A stretch of DNA of 37,500 nt from Symbiodinium natans (GCA_905221605.1 CAJNDS010002171.1:220001-257500); one strand, 5' to 3'; counted from the stretch's first letter, positions 7,903 to 16,162 are shown. The notes: a model not told the origin generated them from the letters alone. Made by a program: numbers and translations.

Positions 7903-8025
7903 TACCCTAAGCCCTAAACCCTACCCTTAACCCTAAACCCCCTAACCCCCCCTCTCCCCCCTTGAATCACCCCCCCCCCCCCTTCCCTTAAGAACCCTAA
8001 ACCCTAAACCCTAAACCCCCTCCCT
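7903..8025 (-). repeat. CCCTAAA and poly-C mixture
   Basis: CCCTAAA units degenerate into CCCCCTAACC and a C15 run, then clean units at 7994-8020. Confidence 0.88.
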
Positions 8026-8035
8026 TAAGAAGCCG

Positions 8036-8137
8036 CTAGCAGTGGTTGAGGCAGGGGCCTTCCTTGTCAAGTCCTTGCTGAACTTCGTGGACAGCCTTCT
8101 CGACCATCGGAGGGAACAGGAAAGTGTTCCTCAGAGG
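8036..8137 (-). pseudogene. Possible gene fragment between telomeric arrays
   Basis: 33 codons open on the minus strand: RNTFLFPPMVEKAVHEVQQG, then LDKEGPCLNHC and TAG within unique sequence (not array-derived). It reads like a protein end. Flanked by C-rich (to 8025) and G-rich (from 8135) arrays. Confidence 0.38.
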
Positions 8138-8197
8138 GTTTAGGGTTTAGGGTTTAGGGTTTAGGGTTTAGGGTTTAGGGTTTAGGGTTTAGCGTTT
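8135..8197 (+). repeat. Interstitial TTTAGGG array, about 9 copies
   Basis: Near-perfect units followed by drifted TTCAGGGGGTTTAAGGGG forms to about 8275. Confidence 0.95.
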
Positions 8198-8295
8198 AGG
8201 CGGTATCTGGTTCAGGGGGTTTAAGGGGTTTAAGGGTGTAGAGGTTTACGGCTTCAGGGCTTCAGGGATTTGAGTCAGGAACCCGCACCTCAAGC

Positions 8296-8390
8296 CTAAA
8301 CACTGCCGAGCATTTCTTGCAGGGACTCGAGCCAAGGTTGGTGGCATAGAGGTTGAGGGTTGGTGGTTCTTGGTTTAGGGTTTGATTTCG
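8296..8390 (-). pseudogene. Possible gene fragment (C-terminal end)
   Basis: The minus frame continues from repeat-derived NPKPRTTNPQ into CHQPWLESLQEMLGSV and TAG. Only the last part is unique sequence. Confidence 0.25.
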
Positions 8391-8427
8391 AAGCGTTTTT
8401 TTTTGGGGAGGGGGGGGAGGGGAAGAA

Positions 8428-8556
8428 CCCTATATGAAGCAGGGTATATATTTCTTGTACCCCCAAAAGGACACCAGTCACATACACTCACCGATTTTAA
8501 AAGGGAACCTTATATACTCTCACCAAAAACAGTAATATAAACCCTACTTCATATGG
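8428..8556. mobile_element. MITE-like element family F
   Basis: Terminal inverted repeats CCTATATGAAGCAGGGTATA and, on the right, the complement of CCATATGAAGTAGGGTTTAT. 129 bp, AT-rich interior, no ORF of its own. Single copy in this window. Confidence 0.7.
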
Positions 8557-8634
8557 CTTTGGGTCTAGGGTTAATGCGGGACGGGAACTGTAAGAACCCG
8601 TTCTCAAGCTTGTGGCAGGGCTCAGTCCAGCCCA

Positions 8635-8775
8635 CCCTCAACCCTAAACCCTCTAAGCCCTCTAAGCTCTGTAAGCCCTGCAAAACCCTATAAACCCTAT
8701 AAACCCTATAAACTCGGTAAACCCTAACAAAGCCGAAGATTCCTATAAACCCTCTAAACCCTCTCAAGCCCTAAA
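8635..8775 (-). repeat. Degenerate CCCTAAA/CCCTATAAA block
   Basis: CCCTAAA shifted to CCCTATAAA and CTCTAAGC variants, mostly 8-9 bp units. Clean CCCTAAA units return at 8900-8925. Confidence 0.8.
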
Positions 8776-8782
8776 ATCCACT

Positions 8783-8860
8783 TCATGACTCACCCTCAGC
8801 TCCCCGCACAATTGGACCAAAGACGAGCTCCATCTCGAAGCCAATTGTCTGGGGCTTCTT
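8783..8860 (-). pseudogene. Possible exon fragment with splice-donor-like end
   Basis: Minus strand KKPQTIGFEMELVFGPIVRG, then AEGES and TGA. GGTGAGT falls at its end (complement of 8788-8793), a consensus splice donor, so the true exon may end before the TGA. This suggests a copy of genomic, not processed, gene sequence. Not recognised. Confidence 0.35.
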
Positions 8861-9048
8861 TTAAGTCTTGGGGGCCTTCATCCTATTGGTCTCAGAGTAG
8901 CCCCTAAACCCTAAACCCTAAACCCTCAACTCCTTTTGCTTAAAGGGTGCTTGAGCTGGAGTTTAGGGTGATAAGTACTATAGTTCTATAGGCCTCCGAA
9001 CCATTGAACCATTTCAATTTCATGATGGCGGGGAGGAGGGGGGGGGGG

Positions 9049-9112
9049 GGGTTAGGGTTTCGGGTTTAGGGCTTAGGGTTTAGGGCAGTTTAGGGTTTAG
9101 GGTTTAGGGGGT
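9049..9112 (+). repeat. TTTAGGG block after poly-G
   Basis: A G-run at 9033-9050 leads into TTTAGGG, TTTCGGG and CTTAGGG units. Confidence 0.9.
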
Positions 9113-9145
9113 TCAACCATATGGCTGTGGTTCCTATCGTGGGCT

Positions 9146-9265
9146 ATGAGGCTTAGCGTTTCTGGTTCCTGGCATCGACTTGCTTGTAAAGCCGCAAACC
9201 CTAAGCCCCTCAATGCAGGAGCCTACACAAGAGTTCCCCCTTTGACCCATACTTACACTACATAA
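9146..9265 (+). pseudogene. Possible gene fragment with ATG
   Basis: 39 codons from ATG: MRLSVSGSWHRLACKAANPK, then PLNAGAYTRVPPLTHTYTT and TAA. It crosses a short C-rich block, so part is repeat-derived. Upstream stays open to 9101. Confidence 0.25.
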
Positions 9266-9362
9266 ACTGCCCAAACTATCTATCCCAACTGAAGACTCGA
9301 AAGCTATGCTCGTCTGGTTGAGGGTGGCGACCTTTGGGGGTTTAGGAGGGTTTAGGGTTTAG
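9246..9362 (+). pseudogene. Possible gene fragment
   Basis: 38 codons: LSIPTEDSKAMLVWLRVATF reading into the G-rich array and its TAG. ATG at 9306. Mixed composition; it overlaps the previous frame by 20 bp. Not recognised. Confidence 0.3.
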
Positions 9363-9435
9363 GGTTTGGGGTTTAGGGTTTAGGGTTTAGGGTGTAAGGG
9401 TTTAGGGCGTGGGTTTTTAGGGTTTTATAGGGTTT
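9335..9435 (+). repeat. Interstitial TTTAGGG array with variants
   Basis: TTTAGGG, TTTGGGG, TGTAAGGG and TTTTAGGG units. Confidence 0.92.
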
Positions 9436-9510
9436 AGGGATGAAGGCTCCAGGGGTATACATGAGACCCTGGCTGGCAAGCAGAGTGTGTAAGCTGAACC
9501 CGACATCCTG

Positions 9511-9668
9511 AACCCTAAGCCCCCAATCACAACTCCCAAGCAAGAACCCTAAACCCTAAACCCTAACCCCTAACCCACCCCTAAACCCCTAAACCCCTGA
9601 ACCCCTGAACCCCTGAACCCCTAAACCCCTAAACCCCCGAACCTCGACATCCTATAAACCGTGAATCC
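9511..9668 (-). repeat. CCCTAAA then CCCCTGAA block
   Basis: CCCTAAA at 9545-9570 changes to 8-bp CCCCTAAA and CCCCTGAA units up to 9650. Confidence 0.92.
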
Positions 9669-9740
9669 CTAACCCCCCGTCGGTGCCTCTCCAAGGGGGT
9701 TGCCCCAGGTCAGGTGGTGGTTGCCGGCAAAGGCCTGAAG
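9669..9740 (-). pseudogene. Possible gene fragment between telomeric arrays
   Basis: LQAFAGNHHLTWGNPLGEAP on the minus strand, then TGG and a TAG from the array junction. CTTCAG immediately before GCC could be a splice acceptor end. About 68 bp of unique sequence; good composition. Not recognised. Confidence 0.35.
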
Positions 9741-9860
9741 TTTGGAGTTTGGGGTTCAGGGTTCAGGGTTCAGGGTTCAGCGTTCAGCGTTCAGGGTTCA
9801 GGGTTCAGGGTTCAGGGTTCAGGGTTCAGGGTTTAGGGTTTAGGGTTTAGGGTTTAGGGG
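9740..9860 (+). repeat. Interstitial array dominated by TTCAGGG
   Basis: About thirteen TTCAGGG units (two TTCAGCG) followed by four TTTAGGG. The variant is clustered, indicating local amplification. Confidence 0.95.
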
Positions 9861-9987
9861 TCCCAGGGAATCCCAGAAAACACTAGACATTTTTTGGGGG
9901 GTCGAGGGGCTTAGCCATTCGCCCCCTTACTGCCCCCCGCACTTGAAGGTCCAGCGTTGGGTTGCGGCTGCGCTGCCACTAACTACC

Positions 9988-10143
9988 TTATTCCATTGTT
10001 CTTCGCCCTTCTGTCTTTGGAAAAGCCCCCATGGCCTTGGTCCCCTGGTGTAGTGAGTCCTTGCGGACCGCCAGCACGAGGGAGGCCAGCGTCATGCAGA
10101 GTGCCGCCTCCGAGAGAAAAAAACAACAGACGTCACAGTTCAT
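9988..10143 (-). CDS. Unrecognised 51-residue ORF
   Basis: ATG-led minus frame: MNCDVCCFFLSEAALCMTLA, then SLVLAVRKDSLHQGTKAMGA, ending RRTME and TAA. Cys-containing hydrophobic N-terminal half (possible membrane or signal segment) and basic C-terminal half. The frame also stays open upstream to the G-rich repeats. The plus strand carries a 70-codon Pro/Arg-rich frame over the same bases. Function unknown. Confidence 0.3.
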   Translation of the reverse strand: MNCDVCCFFLSEAALCMTLASLVLAVRKDSLHQGTKAMGAFPKTEGRRTME

Positions 10144-10380
10144 GGCTTCAAGGCGTGACTGGGGTTTAGGGGTATAGGATTATACGGGTTTAGGGATTTA
10201 GGGTTTAGGGCAAAGGGTCTCCGAGGGTCTGCTAGGTGGAGGATTTAGGAAGGTTGTTTTCTCGCTTTGGGCGTTTCACGCTTCGCGGGCTTTCTTTGTG
10301 AACCACGATGCTCTGGGGTTCAGGGATTGAGGCTTGAATGGGTTTTAGGGCTTTAGGGTCTGTAGGGTTTCAGGGTTTTG

Positions 10381-10560
10381 GGGTTTAGGGCTTTAAAGGA
10401 ATACAAAAGCAAATCAGAACAAGGAATCCGGAACAAAAGCAGGTTTCGGGGGGCTACAGGTCAACCCGAAACGCCTGCAGGCTTAGGGAGGCTTGAAGAT
10501 TCGTGGATGGGTATAGTGCAGGGGTCATCGGCTAACCCTCATAGTCAAGGCACTTTGTAG
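10381..10560 (+). CDS. Unrecognised hydrophilic ORF
   Basis: Open about 60 codons with no ATG at the front: ALKEYKSKSEQGIRNKSRFR, later LGRLEDSWMGIVQGSSANPH, ending SQGTL and TAG. The basic, Ser/Lys-rich start and balanced remainder look protein-like. Front derived from a TTTAGGG block. Not recognised. Confidence 0.3.
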   Translation, partial: GFRALKEYKSKSEQGIRNKSRFRGATGQPETPAGLGRLEDSWMGIVQGSSANPHSQGTL

Positions 10561-10584
10561 CACTACTTAAAGGCCCCGTCGCCC

Positions 10585-10722
10585 TCACAAACATCCGACT
10601 AAAACCTCACAGAGAACTGCTAAACCAAGAGCCCTGAACCCTAAACCCTCAACCCTAACTGAACCAGCCTTTCCCCTCGCCCCTCCGCCCCTCCCCCGCC
10701 CCCGGATTGCGAGCGCCTTCAT
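10585..10722 (-). pseudogene. Possible RGG-rich gene start
   Basis: ATG-led minus frame MKALAIRGRGRGGGARGKAG, then repeat-derived residues. The Arg/Gly part resembles RGG boxes of RNA-binding proteins, but it comes from a C-rich patch (10676-10705) and could be compositional. Confidence 0.18.
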
Positions 10723-10790
10723 TGCGTAGGCGACGAGGGGGGTTCGCAAACAACACTCTAGGATGGCCCGTAAACCCCTCTGAGTAATAT

Positions 10791-10848
10791 TCCTGAACCC
10801 TAAACCCTAAACCCTAAGCCCTAAGCCCTAAACCCTAAACCCTAAGCC
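10791..10848 (-). repeat. Interstitial CCCTAAA/CCCTAAG array
   Basis: About eight units, a third of them CCCTAAG. Confidence 0.94.
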
Positions 10849-10888
10849 CAACATAAGGGAAACATACAAAAACATCCCAAGGGCCTAC

Positions 10889-10990
10889 CTAGCACTGTCG
10901 ACCTGATGGTCCCTTGAGACGAGACGGCGTCGTGGCAAAAGCTGCTGGTGGCGGGTGCTTTGGGCTTGGCGCCCTTCGGGCTTTTGTGAG
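10889..10990 (-). pseudogene. Possible gene fragment between C-rich arrays
   Basis: 33 codons: TKARRAPSPKHPPPAAFATT, then PSRLKGPSGRQC and TAG inside unique sequence. Basic, Pro/Ser-rich, like a disordered tail. Not recognised. Confidence 0.35.
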
Positions 10991-11105
10991 CCCTAAACCC
11001 TAAACGCAACCCTAAACCCTAAACCCTAAACCCTAAACCCTAAACCCTAAACCCTAAACCCTAAACCCTAAACCCTTGATTAAACCCTAAACCCTAAACC
11101 CCAGA
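10989..11105 (-). repeat. Interstitial CCCTAAA array, about 14 copies
   Basis: Mostly perfect CCCTAAA units from 11008 to 11076, then a few degenerate ones. Confidence 0.96.
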
Positions 11106-11184
11106 CCCAACCACGATGCAGCTTGCTTATGGGCATTCTGAACCCTTGCGGCTATCCTGAGCCCCGCAATCGATGGCCTACCAG

Positions 11185-11375
11185 TTTAGGGGCTTAGAGT
11201 ATTCTCAAAGGTTTCGGGTTTAGGGTCTAGGGTCTAGGGTATAGGGTTTAGGGTTTAGGGTTTGGGGTTTGGGGTTTGGGGTGTAATGCGGAGATTCGGG
11301 CATAAAAAGGGTTTCGGGTGTCAAAATGGCTTATAGGGGGTTCGGGCTTGGGGTTTAGGATACTTCGGGCCTTGA
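11185..11375 (+). repeat. Degenerate TTTAGGG/TTTGGGG blocks
   Basis: TCTAGGG, TATAGGG, TTTAGGG and TTTGGGG units at 11220-11282 and scattered units to 11360. A C-rich array follows at 11380 after about ten bases. Confidence 0.85.
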
Positions 11376-11379
11376 GCCA

Positions 11380-11448
11380 ACCCTAAACCCTAAACCCTAA
11401 GCCCTAAACCCTAAACCCCAAACCCTAAACCCTAAACCCTAAACCCTA
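11380..11448 (-). repeat. Interstitial CCCTAAA array
   Basis: About nine units, with one CCCTAAG and one CCCCAAA. Left boundary of the next module. Confidence 0.95.
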
Positions 11449-11561
11449 TGGGCCACCTACTGGGAAGCCCCCAACTCTTCATCCCCAAGCTCTCAGAAGC
11501 GGCCTTTCCAAGAGCTCGGCCGTTGGGGGAAGCTCCTGCTGTTCCTGGAGACAGGGTTTAG
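11448..11561 (+). pseudogene. Possible gene fragment with ATG between arrays
   Basis: 37 codons from ATG: MGHLLGSPQLFIPKLSEAAF, then PRARPLGEAPAVPGDRV and a TAG from the G-rich array. The ATG itself is formed at the array junction. Good composition; not recognised. Confidence 0.33.
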
Positions 11562-11680
11562 GGTCTAGGGTTTAGGGTTTAGGGTTTAGGGTTTAGGGTT
11601 TGGGGCTTGGGGTTTAGGGTTTAGGGTTTACGGGTTAGGGTTTAGGGTTTGGGGTATGGGGTTGGGGGTTTAGGGTTTGA
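11554..11680 (+). repeat. Interstitial TTTAGGG array with variants
   Basis: Clean units at 11569-11600 then TTTGGGG, CTTGGGG and TTTACGGG. Scattered TTCAGGG-like units follow to 11800. Confidence 0.92.
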
Positions 11681-11876
11681 TTGTGATTGAAGTTGAACAA
11701 CGCTGACCCCTGTTCAGGGTTTGGGGACTAAGAATTTAGGGTTTTAGGGTTCGGGTTCAGGAGTTTGTTCAGGGCTTAGGGGTTTGTTCAGGGTGTAGGG
11801 TTTAGATAGCCTGGGCTTTCACGTGTTTTGCACAATGCTGTTTGACTGTTTGTAGGGCAGTTAAGGTGCCTAGGTT

Positions 11877-12160
<284 letters not shown>

Positions 12161-12189
12161 GGGCGACCGCCTCAGTGTCGCGCAGACGT

Positions 12190-12720
12190 GTGAGAAATAT
12201 ATGACCCTAAAACCCTCAACTGCCTTACTGCGTGCGCCCAAGGCATGCATTGCCCGGAACCCCTTGCTCCTACGTTTTAAGACCTTCAAACCACAACGAC
12301 CTCCAAAAGCCTAACGACCTTGAAGGTTTGGAGATTAGGGTTCGGGCCCCCAGGCCCCAGAATTTGAAACAACAACGGATGCATAGTCATAAACCCAAAC
12401 TTGAAACCCCAAACTCCGCAAAACAACATCGAAGACGGTGAAAAACCTTCAAGCAGAAACTCGAACCAACCCAGCCTCAGAAAAAGAAAGCTCCAAAACC
12501 GTGAAAACATGTGAGACGCCCAGGACCTTGAAAACAACACCCTAAAACCTGAAATCCTGAAGGCAAACCTATGAGCTAAAACCCCTGCACTTTCAGCCCA
12601 AAAAAACACTGAAACACCTACACCCTGAAACCAAGAACCCCTAAACCACCACACTATACTGTAAACACAAAAGAAGAACTAAAGCCCCTGCACCCTAAAC
12701 CCCCCCAAAACAACTATAGC
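12190..12720. other. A/C-rich stretch without identifiable gene
   Basis: Skewed to A and C on the plus strand with drifted CCCTGAAACC-like remnants. Open frames exist on both strands (for example 12232-12441 plus) but follow the skew. Nothing recognised. Confidence 0.5.
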
Positions 12721-12725
12721 CCCCA

Positions 12726-12905
12726 CAGCCCCAAACCCCCCCCCCCCCCAAAAAAAAAAAAAAAAACTAAACCCCCAAACCCCAACTGCCCTAACAGGAC
12801 CTAAGCCTGGCGACTCGGGCCTCAAAAAAACACCCCCCCACCCCCCTCACAAAAAAAAAAAAAAAAAAAAAAACCCCCCCCCCCCCACCCCCCAAAAAAA
12901 AAAAC
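12726..12905 (-). repeat. Alternating poly-C and poly-A tracts
   Basis: C12-A20 near 12737-12767, A22 near 12849, C14 near 12872, and A11 near 12894. Strong strand asymmetry; simple sequence. Confidence 0.88.
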
Positions 12906-13093
12906 AAACTAAACCTAAAACAAAAAGGAAAACCCAAACCCCCCTGGCGACTAGGGGCCACCCCAAACCCCAAATGACTAAACCCTAAACCCCAAACCCA
13001 AATCCCCAAACCCTAAACCCCAAACCCTAACCCCAAACCCTAAACCCTAAACTCAAATCCCCAATCCCCAAAAATTCTGGCGACTAGGGGCCA
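12807..13093 (+). repeat. Three spaced copies of a 15-17 bp motif
   Basis: CTGGCGACT(A/C)GGG(G)CC at 12807-12821, 12944-12960 and 13077-13093. The last two are identical over 17 bp. The spacing is 137 and 133 bp, so this may be a decayed tandem repeat of about 135 bp. Confidence 0.6.
12970..13060 (-). repeat. CCCTAAA/CCCCAAA array
   Basis: Alternating CCCTAAA and CCCCAAA units. Confidence 0.93.
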
Positions 13094-13119
13094 ACAATCA
13101 GCTTCAGGCGGCCGCGGCC

Positions 13120-13275
13120 ATGGCCGCGCGACTCGGGAACTGGAATGCTCCCTCTTGGAACTTCGGGTTTAGGGAACGAGGGCTTTCGAGGTTCAGGGTT
13201 CTAGAAGCTCTATCTAGGGCTTCAGGGTTCTTGAGGCTGCTTGAGGGTAGGATTCATGGGATTCATGGTCCCTAA
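13120..13275 (+). CDS. Unrecognised 51-residue ORF
   Basis: ATG-led: MAARLGNWNAPSWNFGFRER, then a Leu/Arg/Gly part ending EGRIHGIHGP and TAA. Open upstream to 13087 (NQLQAAAAMAARLG). The second half uses drifted TTCAGGG-like units, so only the first 25 codons are clearly unique. Confidence 0.28.
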   Translation: MAARLGNWNAPSWNFGFRERGLSRFRVLEALSRASGFLRLLEGRIHGIHGP

Positions 13276-13325
13276 ACCCTGAACCCTAAACCCTAAACCC
13301 TAAACCCTCAATCCTAAACCCTAGG
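13266..13325 (-). repeat. Interstitial CCCTAAA array
   Basis: About eight units, turning directly into G-rich TAGGGTCTTAGAG at 13322. Confidence 0.93.
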
Positions 13326-13425
13326 GTCTTAGAGTTGGTAGGTCTGAGGCTTCAGGGTTCAGGGGCTTTAGGGCTGGGGCAGGGGGGCGGGCTCTGGGGC
13401 TTGAGGGGCCCTGCGGTTTAGGGAT

Positions 13426-13488
13426 TAGGGTTTAGGGTTTAGGGTTTAGGGTTTAGGGCTTAGGGCTTAGGGCTTAGGGTTTAGGGGC
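13426..13488 (+). repeat. Interstitial TTTAGGG/CTTAGGG array
   Basis: Five TTTAGGG then three CTTAGGG units. Confidence 0.95.
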
Positions 13489-13577
13489 TGACTTCCTCCT
13501 TTGATGTTGTCATGTGCGTCTTCGGGCTGGCTGGAGCAAAGCTAGGAGTGTCACGTGCTGTAGGCGCCTACTTCTAA
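13485..13577 (+). pseudogene. Possible gene fragment
   Basis: 30 codons: LTSSFDVVMCVFGLAGAKLG, then VSRAVGAYF and TAA. Hydrophobic with Gly/Ala, like part of a membrane or core helix. It begins right at the end of the G-rich array. Not recognised. Confidence 0.33.
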
Positions 13578-13679
13578 ACCAATAGAGTGCGTATCTTGGG
13601 CGGTGTCATGTGCTTATCTGGTCAATTCTCTATTTGATGGTGCCTTTTCGGGTGCCCTAAATCATCGGGGCAGACACCC

Positions 13680-13712
13680 CAAGCCCTAAACCCTAAACCC
13701 TAAACCTGGAAC
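13680..13712 (-). repeat. Short CCCTAAA array
   Basis: Four units; left boundary of the next segment. Confidence 0.92.
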
Positions 13713-13820
13713 CCTAACAGAGACGTCACCATGTAGGGGGTTCTGAGAGGAGAGCTTTTTCTTAGGCTTGCCTGGCTCAGATGACTCACATTTGCTCTGG
13801 GCCTGGGGACAGCTTCTGCC
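13704..13820 (-). pseudogene. Possible gene fragment, Lys/Ser-rich
   Basis: 39 codons: GRSCPQAQSKCESSEPGKPK, then KKLSSQNPLHGDVSVRVPG, running into the C-rich array. The KPKKK patch looks like a nuclear-localisation-type basic cluster. Between a C-rich and a G-rich array. Not recognised. Confidence 0.38.
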
Positions 13821-13880
13821 CTAAACACTGAAGACCCAACAACTAAGAACTAACAAGGTTTCCGGGTTTGGGGCTTAGGG

Positions 13881-13964
13881 TTTAGGGTCCAGGGTCTAGG
13901 GTTTAGGGTCTAGGGTCTAGGGTTTAGGGTCCAGGGTCTAGGGTTTAGGGTCTAGGGTCTAGGG
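13881..13964 (+). repeat. 42-bp higher-order repeat of telomere variants
   Basis: The six-unit order TTTAGGG-TCCAGGG-TCTAGGG-TTTAGGG-TCTAGGG-TCTAGGG occurs twice in perfect tandem. More variant units follow to 14000. This needs segmental duplication of an already mutated array, not fresh telomerase synthesis. Confidence 0.93.
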
Positions 13965-14035
13965 TTTAGGGTTTGGGGCTTAGGGTTTAGGGTCTAGGGG
14001 TTTCGGGGCAATCACATCTCCAACGGCACCTAAAC

Positions 14036-14185
14036 ACTGAAGATCGCTGGCCACGAAAAAAAAAACAAACTGCCCATAGTGTCCTCCCATGATCTTTATA
14101 TGGTGAGTTCTCAAAAAGATACTCCCCTCTTGGGCAGCCTACATAAGAGGGGCCGCCTTATGATGACGACCCCAAAAGGGACCAC
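14036..14185. other. Stretch without identifiable feature
   Basis: Contains an A10 run and an imperfect inverted relation between CCCCTCTTGGGCAGCC and AAGAGGGGCCGCC. Possibly a worn MITE-like element; no gene seen. Confidence 0.3.
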
Positions 14186-14275
14186 ATGTTAGAAACGCGG
14201 CCATATAATGAGGAGACTGAAGACTTCCCTCAATGCCCATACGAACTAAGTAGATTCGTTCAGTGCTCTGAGTTA

Positions 14276-14491
14276 TTACTTGTGGATGGAGATGACATCT
14301 TCTTTCCTTACTGGCTTCAACAGGCTTGCGCCCGCATCACCCTCAATGCGCATTCGAACCAAAACGGCCCCTAAATTGGGCCCTTTTATTCTGACACCCT
14401 GCTTAGAAGCATCATGCGCGCGATGGTGCAGCGATGGTGCGGGGATTGTGATGCACAGACTGCACCCTACACACCAATGACCTGAGTAGCG
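14276..14491 (-). CDS. Unrecognised minus-strand open stretch, 3' part
   Basis: 72 codons from a TAA (14492-14494) to a TAA (14276-14278). It contains DASKQGVRIKGPNLGAVLVR, then MRIEGDAGASLLKPVRKEDV-ISIHK. Hydrophilic/aliphatic alternation looks like a folded domain. It overlaps the end of the ORF at 14467-14721 in another frame on the same strand, so the two may be one gene broken by a frameshift or intron. The opposite strand also carries a 62-codon frame (14186-14374). Family not recognised. Confidence 0.38.
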   Translation of the reverse strand, partial: RYSGHWCVGCSLCITIPAPSLHHRAHDASKQGVRIKGPNLGAVLVRMRIEGDAGASLLKPVRKEDVISIHK

Positions 14492-14721
14492 TTATATGCG
14501 CCCCACAGACTTTCACAGGTTTTGGGGAAGCAGCTGACCCCACACCCTGGATCCTGAGTTGGGGATTTAGGCTTCAGGGTGCAGTAATTAGGGTTTAGGC
14601 CTTGGGGCCTAGGGTCTAGGATGTTGGGTTTGGGGTGAACTTGAACCCCCGAAATCCCAGGCACCACCGCAGGCCAGCAAAGCGAATTAGTGCTTGGTCG
14701 CGTGCGCGAATTAAGTTGCAT
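14467..14721 (-). CDS. Unrecognised 84-residue ORF, 5' part
   Basis: ATG-led minus frame: MQLNSRTRPSTNSLCWPAVV, then PGISGVQVHPKPNILDPRPQ, ending GAYNATQVIGV and TAG. The middle (NPNYCTLKPKSPTQDPG) is partly derived from drifted CCCTAAA units, yet the frame stays open throughout. Continues, with a frame change, into 14276-14491. Not recognised. Confidence 0.38.
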   Translation of the reverse strand: MQLNSRTRPSTNSLCWPAVVPGISGVQVHPKPNILDPRPQGLNPNYCTLKPKSPTQDPGCGVSCFPKTCESLWGAYNATQVIGV

Positions 14722-14879
14722 GTAGGCATCCCGATGCCCAGGGACAGGGGATGAGCACCAAGCCGCTACCGTAAGCCCTCCGAGATCTCCCCACCCCCCC
14801 CCCCAAAGCTGCCCTCAAGAGGGAGGGGACCTGTGCAGGGGCGCCCCAGGGTGCCGAGGATAGTTGAGAGGGCCCCTAC

Positions 14880-14915
14880 ACCCTAAACCCTAAACCCTAA
14901 ACCCTAAACCCTAAA
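14880..14915 (-). repeat. Short CCCTAAA array
   Basis: Five units. Confidence 0.95.
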
Positions 14916-15002
14916 TGGCACTCATCTGGGCACCCTCACTGCATCCCCAGGGCTGCCTCCGCCTCGCTGGCAGTCAACGGTCACAAACCCTGAGTCTGAG
15001 GC

Positions 15003-15126
15003 CTTAATACGGTCCCTCACCTCCTTTAAAGGCTTCTGGTGTATGGGCCCTTAGTTTGTACAGGGTGTGCAAGGGGTATATACTGTAGTACCCTTTAAAG
15101 GGCCCATACTAAGGGACCATGTAACT
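15003..15126 (-). mobile_element. MITE-like element family B, inverted copy
   Basis: Right end is the complement of AGTTACATGGTCCCTTAGTA. Matches 908-1052 over both ends and the interior. About 124 bp, no ORF. Confidence 0.65.
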
Positions 15127-15149
15127 GCCCTTAGACTAAGCCAGGGTAG

Positions 15150-15302
15150 GCCCTAGCAAGCCCAGTGACGAAACAAGGTAAAACCGAACTGGAGACCTCC
15201 AAGCCCTGTGAGAAACCCGAAGGAAGCTGAGCCAACGACGACAAAAGTGCCCCGAAGGCCCCTATGACAGAAAATAGAAGACCCACCCCCCCTAGACCCT
15301 AA
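15150..15302 (+). pseudogene. Possible gene fragment with one in-frame TGA
   Basis: First stretch LASPVTKQGKTELETSKPCE-KPEGS ends at TGA (15228-15230). The same frame continues ANDDKSAPKAPMTENRRPTP to a TAA made by the next array. Both halves have the same Lys/Glu/Pro-rich character, so they look like one piece interrupted by a nonsense change or by a TGA that is read. Confidence 0.35.
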
Positions 15303-15547
15303 ACCCTAAACCCAAAATCTCCCAACAAACGGGATTTAGGGTTGTGAGGGACCCGGCTTCCTCCCTGCGGTTGGAGCCTATTGAATCTACCGTTCAACAA
15401 AACCCATGATTTTGGAGGGATCTGATGGGCACTGTGATTATGTCGGCTCCTGCTTATAGGCCCTCGCAACTACTCTCTCTCTGCCAGCATGCCGCTTTCA
15501 GCCCCCTATGCCCTCTACCTGGAATACAGGGGTCGGACCGTCGGAAT

Positions 15548-15627
15548 ATTTACTAATAGTGTTCCCTTAAAGTCCTTGTATCAATATACTATAATAACCC
15601 CCCCGAAAACCCTATTCTAATTATTTA
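15548..15627 (-). mobile_element. Inverted copy of the 7719-7793 element
   Basis: Complement reads ATTAGAATAGGGTTTTCGGG then AT-rich sequence, matching 7719-7793 in the opposite orientation. The 15305-15545 stretch before it holds no recognised feature. Confidence 0.5.
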
Positions 15628-15759
15628 GACGTTTTCTCCAGCAAAGCTCACACCGACATTCCGTGCCTTCAGGAGCTGCGCAGCACCGAGACGCAGCGTC
15701 GCACGGCCAGCAGCCGCCCATCCACCTTGCATAGGCAGGGTTTAGGGTTTAGGGCTTAG
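15628..15759 (+). pseudogene. Possible gene fragment
   Basis: 43 codons: VFSSKAHTDIPCLQELRSTE, then TQRRTASSRPSTLHRQG, into the G-rich array and its TAG. Starts where the inverted element ends. Polar, Ser/Arg/Thr-rich. Not recognised. Confidence 0.35.
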
Positions 15760-15837
15760 GGTTTAGGGTTTAGGGTTTAGGGTTTAGGGTTAGGGTTTAG
15801 GGTTTAGGGTTTAGGGTTTAGGCTCTAGGGTTTAGGC
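15740..15837 (+). repeat. Interstitial TTTAGGG array, about 13 copies
   Basis: Near-perfect, with one 6-bp TTAGGG unit and one CTCTAGGG. Confidence 0.96.
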
Positions 15838-16004
15838 GACCAGGGATCTGCAGCTGGAGCCACTTCCCAAAGAGGCCCCAATACCCCCCTTTTGTTTAGG
15901 CCTACGTCTTAAATTATACTAGGGACCCCTGTTTCTGATTAAGGTATATTCCTTACTTATATAGGGGTTGGGAACCCCTTCAGGATCCGCGCTCCGAAGC
16001 CTGA

Positions 16005-16050
16005 CCCTAAAGCCTAAACCCTAAACCCTAAACCCTAAACCCCAAACCCT
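16005..16050 (-). repeat. Interstitial CCCTAAA array
   Basis: About six units with CCCCAAA and CCCTAAG variants. Confidence 0.94.
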
Positions 16051-16162
16051 AAGCCTGCACGGCAGCCCTTGAAGGCCCGTGCCTAGGGCCTTTTGGGATA
16101 TTGACGGTATGGGGTTTAGTCGGACGCTTGGTTCATGAAGACCTTGCGGACCCCGCATGTCC

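Noticed and set aside
12286-12654. 122-codon minus ORF rich in Phe, Trp and Gly
   Set aside because: Antisense of an A/C-skewed stretch; composition explains its openness.
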